Shown here in pieces: positions 1 through 6,056 of a DNA stretch of 14,903 nt. Each line of letters begins with the position of its first letter. The stretch's first letter is position 1. A program made the position numbers and the translations under genes. The notes below the pieces were generated by a model. That model did not search any database, was not told where the DNA came from, and was given only the letters and a program-made list of their open reading frames with translations. The stretch covers positions 1 to 14,903 of the forward strand of contig CAJTTH010000040.1 of the NCBI GenBank assembly GCA_910579125.1, written 5' to 3'. Source of the DNA: an uncultured Oscillospiraceae bacterium (GTDB lineage Bacteria; Bacillota; Clostridia; Oscillospirales; Ruminococcaceae).

Positions 1-38
1 ACACACGGGAGAACACTTTTGTTAAGTAACCAAGTGAT

Positions 39-470
39 TTAAACAAAATCGCTGTCAATGTCGTCATCGTCCTTGTTAAGCAACTCGCGCAGCTTGTACA
101 GCTCAATTATGTTATTGATACGTCTCTTTACGAAATTTATATTGAACGGTTTGGAAATAACGTCCTCTGCTCCGAGATCAAACGCGCGTGAAAGCGACTT
201 CGCGGAAGTGTCGGCGCTGATGATGAACACCGGCACGACTTCGACGTATCTGTTTTTGTTAAAGTAGTCCAACAGCCCGAATCCGTCCAGCACAGGCATC
301 ATTATATCGGAGAGCACACAGCAGATCTCGTCTTTGTGTTTTTCGTACTCTTCAATAGCCTTAAAGCCGTTCTCCGCCTCAATAATGTTCTTGTCGGAAA
401 ACATATCGCTGAGCATAAGCCTGTTGAACTCATAATCATCAACGATCAAGATAGTGTTTTTCTCTGCCAT
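39..470 (-). CDS. Single-domain response regulator (REC only)
   Basis: A 143-residue receiver-domain protein of the CheY type. Visible receiver residues are the acidic pair D11-D12, the phospho-acceptor D55 in the SDIMMPVLDG segment, S85 at the conserved Ser/Thr position and K107-P108 before the last helix. No output domain follows: after the receiver there is one helix (NNIIELYKLRELLNK) that in larger relatives would lead to an HD-GYP or GGDEF domain, and then a short acidic tail. It therefore probably acts by protein-protein contact or phosphorelay; that is inference. An in-frame ATG at 554 would add 28 residues, but I chose 470 because GGAGG lies seven bases before it and the added residues would be encoded by the repeat element at 489-675. 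No sensor kinase is visible in the window, so its partner is unknown. Confidence 0.9.
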   Translation of the reverse strand: MAEKNTILIVDDYEFNRLMLSDMFSDKNIIEAENGFKAIEEYEKHKDEICCVLSDIMMPVLDGFGLLDYFNKNRYVEVVPVFIISADTSAKSLSRAFDLGAEDVISKPFNINFVKRRINNIIELYKLRELLNKDDDDIDSDFV

Positions 471-488
471 TATTGACCTCCATAAAAT

Positions 489-675
489 TAAGAACCTGTC
501 CGCATAGCCGCTTAACGCTCGTCTTGCGGCAAATTTTCCGCATAACTTCGTCATTTTTTATTGACGTACATACAGCACGACTGCGAAAAATTCCTCGTTC
601 TGCCAAAAAATGCTTCGCAATCAGCATTTTGCATAGCATAATGCGTGCATTTCGAGCTATACGGACAGGTTCTAA
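489..675. mobile_element. MITE-like element with terminal inverted repeats
   Basis: The first 20 bases (489-508) and last 20 bases (656-675) are inverted copies with two mismatches; the core word AGAACCTGTCCG (491-502) is exactly matched by its complement at 662-673. The 187-bp unit has no coding capacity beyond accidental frames. Size and termini fit a miniature inverted-repeat element moved by a transposase elsewhere. No clear target-site duplication can be read. It lies between the response-regulator promoter (725-753) and start codon (470), so it would be transcribed as part of that leader. The alternative is a long-range RNA hairpin that was never mobile. Confidence 0.55.
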
Positions 676-724
676 GATAATGCGATAAGCCCAAAAAGAG
701 ATTTGAAGTTTTTCTATATTATAT

Positions 725-753
725 ATTTTAACATATTATTCCGAAAAAGTCAA
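725..753 (-). promoter_or_regulatory. Promoter of the response regulator gene
   Basis: On the minus strand there is TTGACT (748-753), a 17-base spacer and TAAAAT (725-730), with TG at the extended -10 position (TGTTAAAAT). Five of six bases match the vegetative consensus in each box. The predicted transcript starts near 718, giving a leader of about 248 nt that contains the whole 489-675 element. Confidence 0.6.
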
Positions 754-784
754 GTGCGGATTGTAAGAAATGTAAAATTTCCTC

Positions 785-813
785 TTGTAAAATGAAAAAT
801 GTTGTGCTATAAT
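785..813 (+). promoter_or_regulatory. smpB promoter (sigma-A type, extended -10)
   Basis: TTGTAA (785-790), a 17-base spacer and a perfect TATAAT (808-813) preceded by TGC, forming an extended -10. It lies about 100 bases before the smpB start and diverges from the response-regulator promoter; the two -35 boxes are about 31 bases apart. Confidence 0.65.
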
Positions 814-911
814 AATAATCGGCAATGTTTTCTAAAAATGCGGGGAACGAGGAAGGGTGCCGGAAAAAGACGGCGGCATGGGCTTTGCCTTTTAATTTAT
901 AAGGAGACGAA

Positions 912-1370
912 ATGAGCAATACTAAAACTATCACGGAAAACAGACAAGTAAGGCACGAATACTTTATTATAGAGAGCTACGAGGCGGGGATCGAGCTATT
1001 CGGCACGGAGGTAAAGTCGATCCGCGCGGGCGGCGTTAATCTCAAGGACTCGTGGATCTCTATCGACAACGGCGAGGCGTTTATTCGCGGAATGCACATC
1101 GCGCCGTATGAAAAGGGTAACATTTTCAACCGTGACCCGTACAGGGTGCGCAAGCTGCTTCTGCACAAGCAGGAGATAATGAAGCTTTTCGGGCAGGTTA
1201 AGCAGGGCGGCTATACACTGATACCCGTGTCGATGTATTTTAAAGACAGCAGAGTAAAGGTTCAGGTGGGCTTGTGTAAGGGCAAAAAGCTCCACGACAA
1301 GCGTCAGGATATGGCAAAGCGCGACGCGGGACGCGAGATCGAGCGTGCGCTTAAAGAGCGGAACAGATAA
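912..1370 (+). CDS. smpB: SsrA-binding protein SmpB
   Basis: A 152-residue protein of normal SmpB length. SmpB binds tmRNA (ssrA) and carries it into the A site of stalled ribosomes for trans-translation; it acts in the cytoplasm. Family hallmarks are present in order: the N-terminal RHEYFIIESYEAGIELFGTEVKSI-type segment (residues 14-37), the NLKDSW stretch (43-48), the PYEKGN region (65-70), and the basic C-terminal tail with GKKLHDKR (124-131) followed by a Lys/Arg-rich helix that reads into the mRNA channel. The start is supported by AAGGAG eight bases or less upstream and by homology reaching the first residues. No ssrA gene was found in the adjacent sequence, so the partner RNA lies elsewhere. 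Confidence 0.97.
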   Translation: MSNTKTITENRQVRHEYFIIESYEAGIELFGTEVKSIRAGGVNLKDSWISIDNGEAFIRGMHIAPYEKGNIFNRDPYRVRKLLLHKQEIMKLFGQVKQGGYTLIPVSMYFKDSRVKVQVGLCKGKKLHDKRQDMAKRDAGREIERALKERNR

Positions 1371-1431
1371 ATATTCTTAAAAAATTAACGCATAATAAGC
1401 TAAATTATTAAATTTACGGGGAGTTGATTTT

Positions 1432-2364
1432 ATGAGAAACCAAAGGATAATTATTACCGCACTGGCTGTTGCGGCAGCGCTGACGATGTCGGGCTGCACA
1501 GGCGGTTCGGATAGCGGAACCGGCAGTTCGGAGAACAGTACGGGCGGCTCTGATAGCGAGAGCGCTCCCGTTTTGTCGGGAGCGGAAAATTCGGACGGCG
1601 GCTCAGACTCGTCCGACGGCAGCACGGCAACAGATAGCTCTGCGCCCGTCAGCGAAAACTCGATGGACGGCTCGTCGACAAATACTGCTCCGCAGAACGT
1701 CTCGGACGAACAATTCAGTGTTAAAAACGAGGACGGCGGCGTGGAGATCGTGAAGTATCTCGGTGAGGGCGGCGAGGTCGTCATTCCCGAACAGATCGGC
1801 GGAAAGACCGTCGTCGAGATCGGAGACGGCGCGTTTCGCGGCTGCGCGGGGCTTACGAGCGTGACTATTCCGGGATGCGTTGAGGATATCGGAGACGAAG
1901 CGTTCTATAACTGCTCCGAACTGCGTATGGTGACCATTTACGACGGTGTCCGTGAGATCGGCGACAGGGCGTTCGGCGGCACGGCATTAAGGGGAATTTA
2001 TGTTCCGCCGAGTATTGACGATATCGGTGACGGAGCGTTCAGCAATCCGTCTCTGGAGCGCGTTGAAGTCGACGCGAATAACCGCGATTACTGCGAGGTA
2101 GACGGCGTTCTGTTTGATAAGAGCGTTACAAAGCTGTACTGTTATCCCTGTAAGATCGACGCGGACAGCTACACCGTACCGAACAGCGTCCGCGAGATCG
2201 AGGAATATGCGTTTCTGGACTGCACGGGGCTGAAAACGCTGGATATCCCCGACACCGTAATGGAGATCGAGCGCGGCGCGTTCGACGGCTGCACTCAGCT
2301 TACCGTGAATTACAACAAGGCGGTCTATACGAGCAGCGAGCTTAACAGGCTCTACAACGACTGA
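1432..2364 (+). CDS. BspA-like leucine-rich repeat lipoprotein
   Basis: A 310-residue predicted surface lipoprotein. Residues 1-21 form a signal peptide (basic start, then an alanine-rich hydrophobic core) ending at a lipobox-like TMSG before Cys22, the probable acylation site; methionine at -3 is unusual. Residues 23-93 are a low-complexity Ser/Gly/Asp/Asn linker. Residues 97-292 contain Treponema-type LRR_5 repeats with the pattern IGDxAFxxC: IGDGAFRGC, IGDEAFYNC, IGDRAFGGT, IGDGAFSNP, IEEYAFLDC and IERGAFDGC. The GVLFDKSVTKLYCYP insertion is also typical of this family. Such proteins are often adhesins or peptidoglycan-associated surface proteins; the ligand is unknown. GGGGAG eight bases upstream supports the start. 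It lies 61 bases after smpB with no clear terminator, so read-through is possible. Confidence 0.88.
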   Translation: MRNQRIIITALAVAAALTMSGCTGGSDSGTGSSENSTGGSDSESAPVLSGAENSDGGSDSSDGSTATDSSAPVSENSMDGSSTNTAPQNVSDEQFSVKNEDGGVEIVKYLGEGGEVVIPEQIGGKTVVEIGDGAFRGCAGLTSVTIPGCVEDIGDEAFYNCSELRMVTIYDGVREIGDRAFGGTALRGIYVPPSIDDIGDGAFSNPSLERVEVDANNRDYCEVDGVLFDKSVTKLYCYPCKIDADSYTVPNSVREIEEYAFLDCTGLKTLDIPDTVMEIERGAFDGCTQLTVNYNKAVYTSSELNRLYND

Positions 2365-2388
2365 GCAACGCTGCCGATCTTCGGGAGC

Positions 2389-2468
2389 GTGCCGCGCAGA
2401 CTGCCGCGTCAGCGGCGCGCCGACGCAGTCGGCGGGTTTTGCGCTTGCGCAAAACGTCTGCGCGGCAC
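2389..2468. repeat. Cloverleaf palindrome element A
   Basis: A perfect 13-bp inverted repeat (2389-2401 with 2456-2468, GTGCCGCGCAGAC) encloses three abutting perfect hairpins: GCCGC/GCGGC with loop GTCA (2403-2416), CGCCGA/TCGGCG (2418-2434) and TTTTGCGC/GCGCAAAA (2437-2454). The result is a four-way junction. No U-tract follows, so it is not a simple terminator. It resembles intergenic REP/BIME-like or MITE-like palindromes. Confidence 0.7.
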
Positions 2469-2518
2469 AGCGTTTTTGAGTGCCCCCGAGCGAAGCGAGC
2501 GGGGCGGGAAAAAACGCT
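2469..2518. repeat. Hairpin with 9-bp perfect arms
   Basis: AGCGTTTTT (2469-2477) pairs with AAAAACGCT (2510-2518); inside, GCCCC (2482-2486) pairs with GGGGC (2501-2505). It directly abuts element A and resembles, in inverted orientation, the hairpin at 2573-2645 (shared words TTTTT, GAGTGC and CCCC). Confidence 0.55.
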
Positions 2519-2572
2519 CGCCGTGCTCGGGTACAAGGCGGAGGGTGCAGGGGCAAACGCCGCGTCGCGGAG

Positions 2573-2645
2573 GGCTTTTTCTCGCGCCCCCTACGGTTCG
2601 CACCGCCTGCGGCGGTGTTCGCCTAGGGGCGCACTCGAAAAAGCC
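2573..2645. repeat. Long imperfect hairpin with perfect inner stem
   Basis: The outer arms 2573-2593 and 2624-2645 pair over most of their length (GGCTTTTTC with GAAAAAGCC, and GCGCCCCCTA against TAGGGGCGC with one mismatch or bulge). The inner hairpin CACCGCC-TGC-GGCGGTG (2601-2617) is perfect. It abuts cloverleaf element B. The roughly 55 bases between 2519 and 2572 are GC-rich with no clear structure or gene. Confidence 0.55.
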
Positions 2646-2724
2646 GCGGCTTGTCCGCGTTTCCGCTGACGCGGAAACCGCCGCTTACGCGGTGAATTCG
2701 CTTCGCGAATTGCGGACAGGCCGC
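2646..2724. repeat. Cloverleaf palindrome element B
   Basis: A 13-bp closing stem (2646-2658 with 2712-2724, one G-T wobble) encloses three hairpins: GTTTCCGC/GCGGAAAC with loop TGAC (2659-2678), CCGC/GCGG with loop TTAC (2681-2692), and AATTCGC/GCGAATT with loop TTC (2695-2711). The architecture matches element A; the core CCGCGTCAGCGG of element A occurs here on the opposite strand, so A and B are probably related elements in inverted orientation. Confidence 0.7.
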
Positions 2725-2762
2725 ACTGCGATACCGCATTGGGATGCGATATTTGCAGTGCG
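2722..2762. repeat. Nested inverted repeat
   Basis: CGCACTGC (2722-2729) pairs with GCAGTGCG (2755-2762) and encloses a second hairpin, CGCAT-TGGG-ATGCG (2735-2748). It overlaps the end of element B by three bases, so the two folds compete at their border. Confidence 0.5.
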
Positions 2763-2772
2763 ATTATGCAAT

Positions 2773-2814
2773 ATAGACAAATAATTCTTAAGATTTTAAG
2801 GATTATTTGTCTAT
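2773..2814. repeat. AT-rich 19-bp inverted repeat
   Basis: The arms 2773-2791 and 2796-2814 are complementary over 19 bp with one G-T wobble and a four-base loop. No run of T follows on either strand, so a factor-independent terminator is only weakly supported. It ends two bases before the padR operator-like dyad and may insulate the padR promoter from upstream transcription. Confidence 0.6.
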
Positions 2815-2816
2815 TT

Positions 2817-2839
2817 AGTACCTTGCAAAACAAAATACT
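2817..2839. promoter_or_regulatory. Candidate PadR operator over the -35 box
   Basis: An imperfect 23-bp dyad with pattern AGTA-n2-TTG-n5-CAA-n2-TACT. Seven of eleven bases per half-site are symmetric. The TTG half is also the start of the -35 box. PadR-family repressors commonly bind AT-rich dyads containing AGTA/TACT in their own promoters; the assignment to this PadR is inference. Confidence 0.4.
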
Positions 2840-2851
2840 TTGTGGTAGAAT
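2823..2851 (+). promoter_or_regulatory. padR operon promoter
   Basis: TTGCAA (2823-2828), a 17-base spacer and TAGAAT (2846-2851) with an extended -10 TGG. It lies about 155 bases ahead of padR and no other convincing promoter is closer. Confidence 0.65.
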
Positions 2852-2868
2852 AATAACAGACAGAAAAA

Positions 2869-2930
2869 GTTTTATTTTTTTAAGTAGCTATTATGCGGCG
2901 CAAAGTAGCTTGCGGAGCAAAAAATAAAAC
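2869..2930 (+). repeat. Leader stem and tandem repeat upstream of padR
   Basis: GTTTTATTTTTT (2869-2880) is perfectly complementary to AAAAAATAAAAC (2919-2930), giving a 12-bp A/U stem near the start of the padR transcript. Inside it is an imperfect tandem duplication: AAGTAGCT (2882-2889 and 2903-2910), each copy followed by a GCGG-n-GCA word. Confidence 0.5.
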
Positions 2931-2941
2931 AACAAAGAGTA

Positions 2942-2998
2942 ATGGATCCGCGGGAGTGGCACCGCCGGAAAGCTCGGGGCGAGAGCTTCGGGCTGTAA
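2942..2998 (+). CDS. Possible 18-codon leader peptide before padR
   Basis: ATG at 2942 opens an 18-codon frame encoding MDPREWHRRKARGESFGL. Its TAA stop (2996-2998) overlaps the padR Shine-Dalgarno (TAAGGAG). Termination there would place a ribosome on the padR initiation region, as in translationally coupled or attenuated leaders. Within the frame, AAGCTC (2970-2975) pairs with GAGCTT (2983-2988), so translation could also open this hairpin. Against it, the only upstream AAAGAG is just two bases from the ATG, and there is no homology evidence. Confidence 0.3.
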   Translation: MDPREWHRRKARGESFGL

Positions 2999-3011
2999 GG
3001 AGCGTGAAAGA

Positions 3012-3362
3012 ATGAATTCTCAATTGAAAAGAGGAACGCTGGAGTTGTGCGCGCTCTCCGTGGTGAGCCGTGGAGATTGCTACGGCTACGAGCTTGTCAA
3101 CCGCATATCAAGGTGCATGGAGATAACGGAGGGCACGATCTACCCGCTGATGAAGCGTCTGAAGGACGGTGGGCTTATTGAAAGCTACATCGTCGAGTCG
3201 ACGGAGGGACCTCCGAGGAAATACTATAAGATCACCAGTGTCGGGCTCGAGGAGCTTACAAGGCTTGCCGACGAATGGTATGAATTCACAAGCAGTATAA
3301 ACGAGCTTTTGAAAGGGGATTTCGGCAGTGATGAAAGCGAAAAACAAGAAAGAATTTCTTGA
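3012..3362 (+). CDS. PadR family transcriptional regulator
   Basis: A 116-residue winged-helix regulator of the short PadR type. The N-terminal LKRGTLELCALSVVSRGDCYGYEL segment (5-28) and the recognition-helix region EGTIYPLMKRLKDGGLI (40-56) are the clearest family marks; the wing EGPPRKYYKIT (65-75) follows, then a C-terminal dimerisation helix. The start is fixed by AAGGAG nine bases upstream. The gene overlaps the DUF1700 gene by about 35 bases, which implies translational coupling. PadR genes next to DUF1700/DUF4097 genes commonly repress their own operon; the AGTA/TACT dyad at 2817-2839 is the likely site. Its inducer cannot be read from sequence. Confidence 0.93.
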   Translation: MNSQLKRGTLELCALSVVSRGDCYGYELVNRISRCMEITEGTIYPLMKRLKDGGLIESYIVESTEGPPRKYYKITSVGLEELTRLADEWYEFTSSINELLKGDFGSDESEKQERIS

Positions 3363-4599
3363 GCAGCTCGATAGGGAGCTGAGCAGAATAGGCATAGAGG
3401 ACACCAAGGATATTTTCGCGGACTTTGAGGAGCATTTTGCGGACAGCGCGATGCAGGGCATTTCCGAGGAGGAGACTGCCGAGAGACTGGGCGACGTCAA
3501 GGAGATCGCGCGGAGCTACCTTAACCTCGAAAGCTCACGGATAAACAGCATTGTAGCGCGCGATGTGGAGCACAAAAAGGGAGTAAGCCTTACGAAGCCC
3601 GGGAGGAGCGTTCCCGCCGACCTGTCGCTGCTGAAAGGCAGAGACGCCATGAACTCCGATTGCGTGCGCTCGTACACTCCCGAGCATCTTTCGGAGGAGA
3701 TATATCCCAACGCGGCAAATTCGACAAACGGCGGTGGCAACAATGGCAACGGCAATAACTTTAGCGGTAATCCTGATATTGGTTTTAATAGCGGCGCTGG
3801 TGGGAATGCTGATGTCAATTCTAACGGAATGGGCGGCTCATACGGTTATGCACAGGGCGGCGCAGGCGCTTCGGCGGCGGGCGGACAAACGGTAGCCGGA
3901 GCGTTCTCAAATGCGGGCAGAGCGGCGCTCGATGCTGCAAAGATAACGGGTCAGGCGCTTGCGGACGCGTTCGGGCAGAGCGGTGTTAAGGACGCGGTGG
4001 TAGGCGCGGGCAAGTCCGCTGCCGAGGCGGTAAAGACCGCAGGTCATTCGGCTGCGGAGGCAATGCGCAAGGCTAAGGACGAACACGAGCGGCAGCAGGC
4101 GCAGCACGCGGCGCGTCAAGCCGAAAATGCGGCGAGACAAGCCGACGGCGTTCCAAGACCGAACGACAGCTTCCGCGAAAACGTAAACAGCAACCGCGCC
4201 GGTACTATTCCTCCGCAGTACAAAAAGGCGAAAACAAGCGGCAATGGCTACAAGATGATCGACGCGTCCGATATGAAAGTCAACATAAACGTCGGAAAGT
4301 TTATTCTGGCGCTGGTGCTGGACTGCTTTGTGTGGAGCTGGCTGATTCCCACGTTCGGCAGTCTGATAACCGGCGGCTTCTTCGGAGGAGCGTTGGGTCT
4401 TATCGGAGAAGCGTTCAAGGCGGTCTTCGGCATGGGCGGTTATCATGAGTTTTACTTCCTCAGCAGAGTGTTCGTGACTATAGGTCATCTCGCGCTTGTG
4501 GTAATTCTTGTGAATATCGGAATTATGCTGGTGAGAGTGTTCATAAACCTGTTCAAGTTTATCATCAATATGCATATCCGTGCGATATACGATCTTTAA
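3328..4599 (+). CDS. DUF1700 (HAAS) membrane protein with long low-complexity insert
   Basis: A 423-residue protein whose first 70 residues match the DUF1700/HAAS domain: KKEFLEQLDRELSRIG, then DIFADFEEHFADSAMQGISEEETAERLGDVKEIARSYL. Ordinary DUF1700 proteins are roughly 200 residues with this domain plus transmembrane helices. Here an insert occupies residues about 130-300: an Asn/Gly-rich stretch (132-190), then an Ala-rich, probably helical stretch with charged repeats (197-273, including AARQAENAARQA). The C-terminus has two hydrophobic segments, about 325-365 (Gly-rich in part) and 379-412. The GTG at 3328 is nine bases after a GGGG ribosome site; ATG at 3331 is an alternative. Its stop overlaps the ribosome site of the next gene. 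Function is unknown; the family is thought to act in membrane-linked regulation alongside PadR. Confidence 0.85.
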   Translation: MMKAKNKKEFLEQLDRELSRIGIEDTKDIFADFEEHFADSAMQGISEEETAERLGDVKEIARSYLNLESSRINSIVARDVEHKKGVSLTKPGRSVPADLSLLKGRDAMNSDCVRSYTPEHLSEEIYPNAANSTNGGGNNGNGNNFSGNPDIGFNSGAGGNADVNSNGMGGSYGYAQGGAGASAAGGQTVAGAFSNAGRAALDAAKITGQALADAFGQSGVKDAVVGAGKSAAEAVKTAGHSAAEAMRKAKDEHERQQAQHAARQAENAARQADGVPRPNDSFRENVNSNRAGTIPPQYKKAKTSGNGYKMIDASDMKVNINVGKFILALVLDCFVWSWLIPTFGSLITGGFFGGALGLIGEAFKAVFGMGGYHEFYFLSRVFVTIGHLALVVILVNIGIMLVRVFINLFKFIINMHIRAIYDL

Positions 4600-4611
4600 G
4601 GAGGTGATCTC

Positions 4612-5943
4612 GTGAAAAAACTTTTCATTTCGGCAATTCCCGTTTGTCTTGTAAGCTATATTCTTTTCGGGATCTCCACCGCGATACTTGGCGTTAAGAC
4701 CAATAATTATGACTATGCGGTCAATTCGGGCACTTATGAAGAACATCAGTATATTCACGAAACCGTGTCGGGCGTTCGCGAATGGACGCTTACGGAGGTC
4801 ATGCCCAACATAAATCTGCGCACATCGGGTATAAAGGCGTATGTTATTCAAAGCGAGGACGATTTTGTTCATCTGCGCGTAAGCGGAAACAATATCGCGG
4901 TAATGGCTGACGGAGACGACGATACTCTCGACCTGGAGATACATCCGCCCGAGATCACGTTCGGCGATATAATCAATTTCGGACAGATACTCTGGAACGA
5001 GGACATATTCCACGGCTCGCCGAGCGCTGAGGTCGTCATCGCGTTCCCCAAGCTGATATACGATTCGCTGGATATAGAGCACGGCTCGGGTACGCTTATG
5101 GTCGACGGTCTGCACGCGAATAACAATGATATCAATATCGGTTCGGGCAGATTTGAGTTCAGCAAGAGCGATCAGTATACGGCAAACTACTTTGGTGTAA
5201 ATCTCGGCTCGGGAAACGCGGTCATCAGTAATATGCGGACGAATAATTATGAAATCAATATCGGTTCGGGAAATTTTAACTTTAACGGTCTTTCGGGCAG
5301 CGGTTTAATAGATATGGGCAGCGGCAAGGGCAGCATTGCTTACGCAGATTTTCCTCAATATACGGGAGAACTTGACATGGGCAGCGGAAACCTTACTGTG
5401 TATCTCCCCGATGAATACGGCTGCGGCGTCGAAATAAGCATGGGTTTTGGCAGCGTAAGTATTGACGCTTACGGCGTTAAGAAAACGTATAACGACGACG
5501 ATTATGTATCTCTCGGAAACGCCGACGGCAGTGAAAGCTGCTTTGAGATCGAAATGGGCAGCGGAAAGGTCAATATCCGCAATACGTCCGCGTATACCGC
5601 GCCCGCGATGTTTGATGGCAGACCCGACAACGTTAACGAGCTTGGCGCGATAACGGGTATCGTGATCAGCGCCGACGGCGAAAGTATTGTCAATTCTTCG
5701 AGTATGAGCGTCGGCATTGCTATCGTGGAACCCGAGACCGAGTATTCGTGGGGCGTAATCGAGGAGGATACGGTCACGTCCAAAAGTTCAAGCGAACACA
5801 GCACGTCCGCTCCGATTGTTTCGGAGAGTTCTGCTGAATCGTCAATGCCTTCAGCACCTTCAGCGCCATCTGCCCCTTCAGCTCCGTCTGCACCATCAGC
5901 ACCGTCCGCACCGATACCCGAGGATACGGCAGCGGCAGCTTAA
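4612..5943 (+). CDS. Membrane-anchored DUF4097 beta-repeat protein
   Basis: A 443-residue protein starting at GTG after AAGGAGGTGATC, a near-complete complement of the 16S rRNA tail that also overlaps the preceding stop codon. Residues 5-28 are hydrophobic (signal peptide or N-terminal anchor). The core (about 60-330) is a DUF4097 putative-adhesin fold: regularly spaced GSG turns at about 158, 177, 199, 218, 236, 257 and 316, with GFG at 278, each followed by short beta strands, as in a right-handed beta solenoid. The tail (390-443) is Ser/Glu/Pro-rich and contains seven consecutive Ser-Ala-Pro units (414-434). It is probably extracytoplasmic and moored by its N-terminus. No catalytic motif is visible. 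It is co-expressed with the DUF1700 gene 12 bases upstream. Confidence 0.85.
   Translation: MKKLFISAIPVCLVSYILFGISTAILGVKTNNYDYAVNSGTYEEHQYIHETVSGVREWTLTEVMPNINLRTSGIKAYVIQSEDDFVHLRVSGNNIAVMADGDDDTLDLEIHPPEITFGDIINFGQILWNEDIFHGSPSAEVVIAFPKLIYDSLDIEHGSGTLMVDGLHANNNDINIGSGRFEFSKSDQYTANYFGVNLGSGNAVISNMRTNNYEINIGSGNFNFNGLSGSGLIDMGSGKGSIAYADFPQYTGELDMGSGNLTVYLPDEYGCGVEISMGFGSVSIDAYGVKKTYNDDDYVSLGNADGSESCFEIEMGSGKVNIRNTSAYTAPAMFDGRPDNVNELGAITGIVISADGESIVNSSSMSVGIAIVEPETEYSWGVIEEDTVTSKSSSEHSTSAPIVSESSAESSMPSAPSAPSAPSAPSAPSAPSAPIPEDTAAAA
5851..5913 (+). repeat. In-frame (SAP)7 tandem repeat
   Basis: Seven 9-bp units each encode Ser-Ala-Pro. Synonymous positions vary widely (tca/tct/tcc, gca/gcg/gcc/gct, cct/cca/ccg), which implies the peptide is maintained rather than recently expanded. 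It probably forms an extended spacer near the C-terminus. Confidence 0.85.
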
Positions 5944-5953
5944 CAAGGTTATT

Positions 5954-6027
5954 AAGCGGAGACCGATGTTCCCAAAATCCCGACTATGCCAGTAAAAGCA
6001 AACAAATTCCCAACGGTCTCCGCTTTT
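5954..6027 (+). terminator. Terminator-like inverted repeat with large loop
   Basis: AAGCGGAGACCG (5954-5965) and CGGTCTCCGCTT (6014-6025) are a perfect 12-bp inverted repeat, and the descending arm runs into TTTT (6024-6027). The 48-base loop is unusually long for a factor-independent terminator and contains TTCCCA near both ends. It lies 11 bases after a DUF4097 stop codon, so partial termination between the two DUF4097 genes is plausible. Confidence 0.5.
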
Positions 6028-6056
6028 AACATAAATAACGAAAGGTAATATTAAAC

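Noticed and set aside
14..36. Terminator of the response regulator gene
   Set aside because: CACTT/AAGTG gives only a 5-bp stem with no T-run on the minus strand.
471..911. tmRNA (ssrA) gene next to smpB
   Set aside because: No tRNA-Ala-like acceptor ends, CCA or tag-peptide frame could be found in the flanking sequence on either strand.
2389..2784. A 131-codon plus-strand frame and a minus-strand 189-codon frame over the palindromic region
   Set aside because: Both are Arg/Ala/Cys-rich products of GC-rich hairpins, show no family features and overlap structured repeats.
3907..5115. A 402-codon open frame on the minus strand
   Set aside because: It lies antisense across the DUF1700 and DUF4097 genes, which have clear domains, ribosome sites and coupling. 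It is a codon-bias shadow with no recognisable protein family.
5851..5913. CRISPR-like array
   Set aside because: The repeats are 9-bp coding units without spacers inside an open frame.
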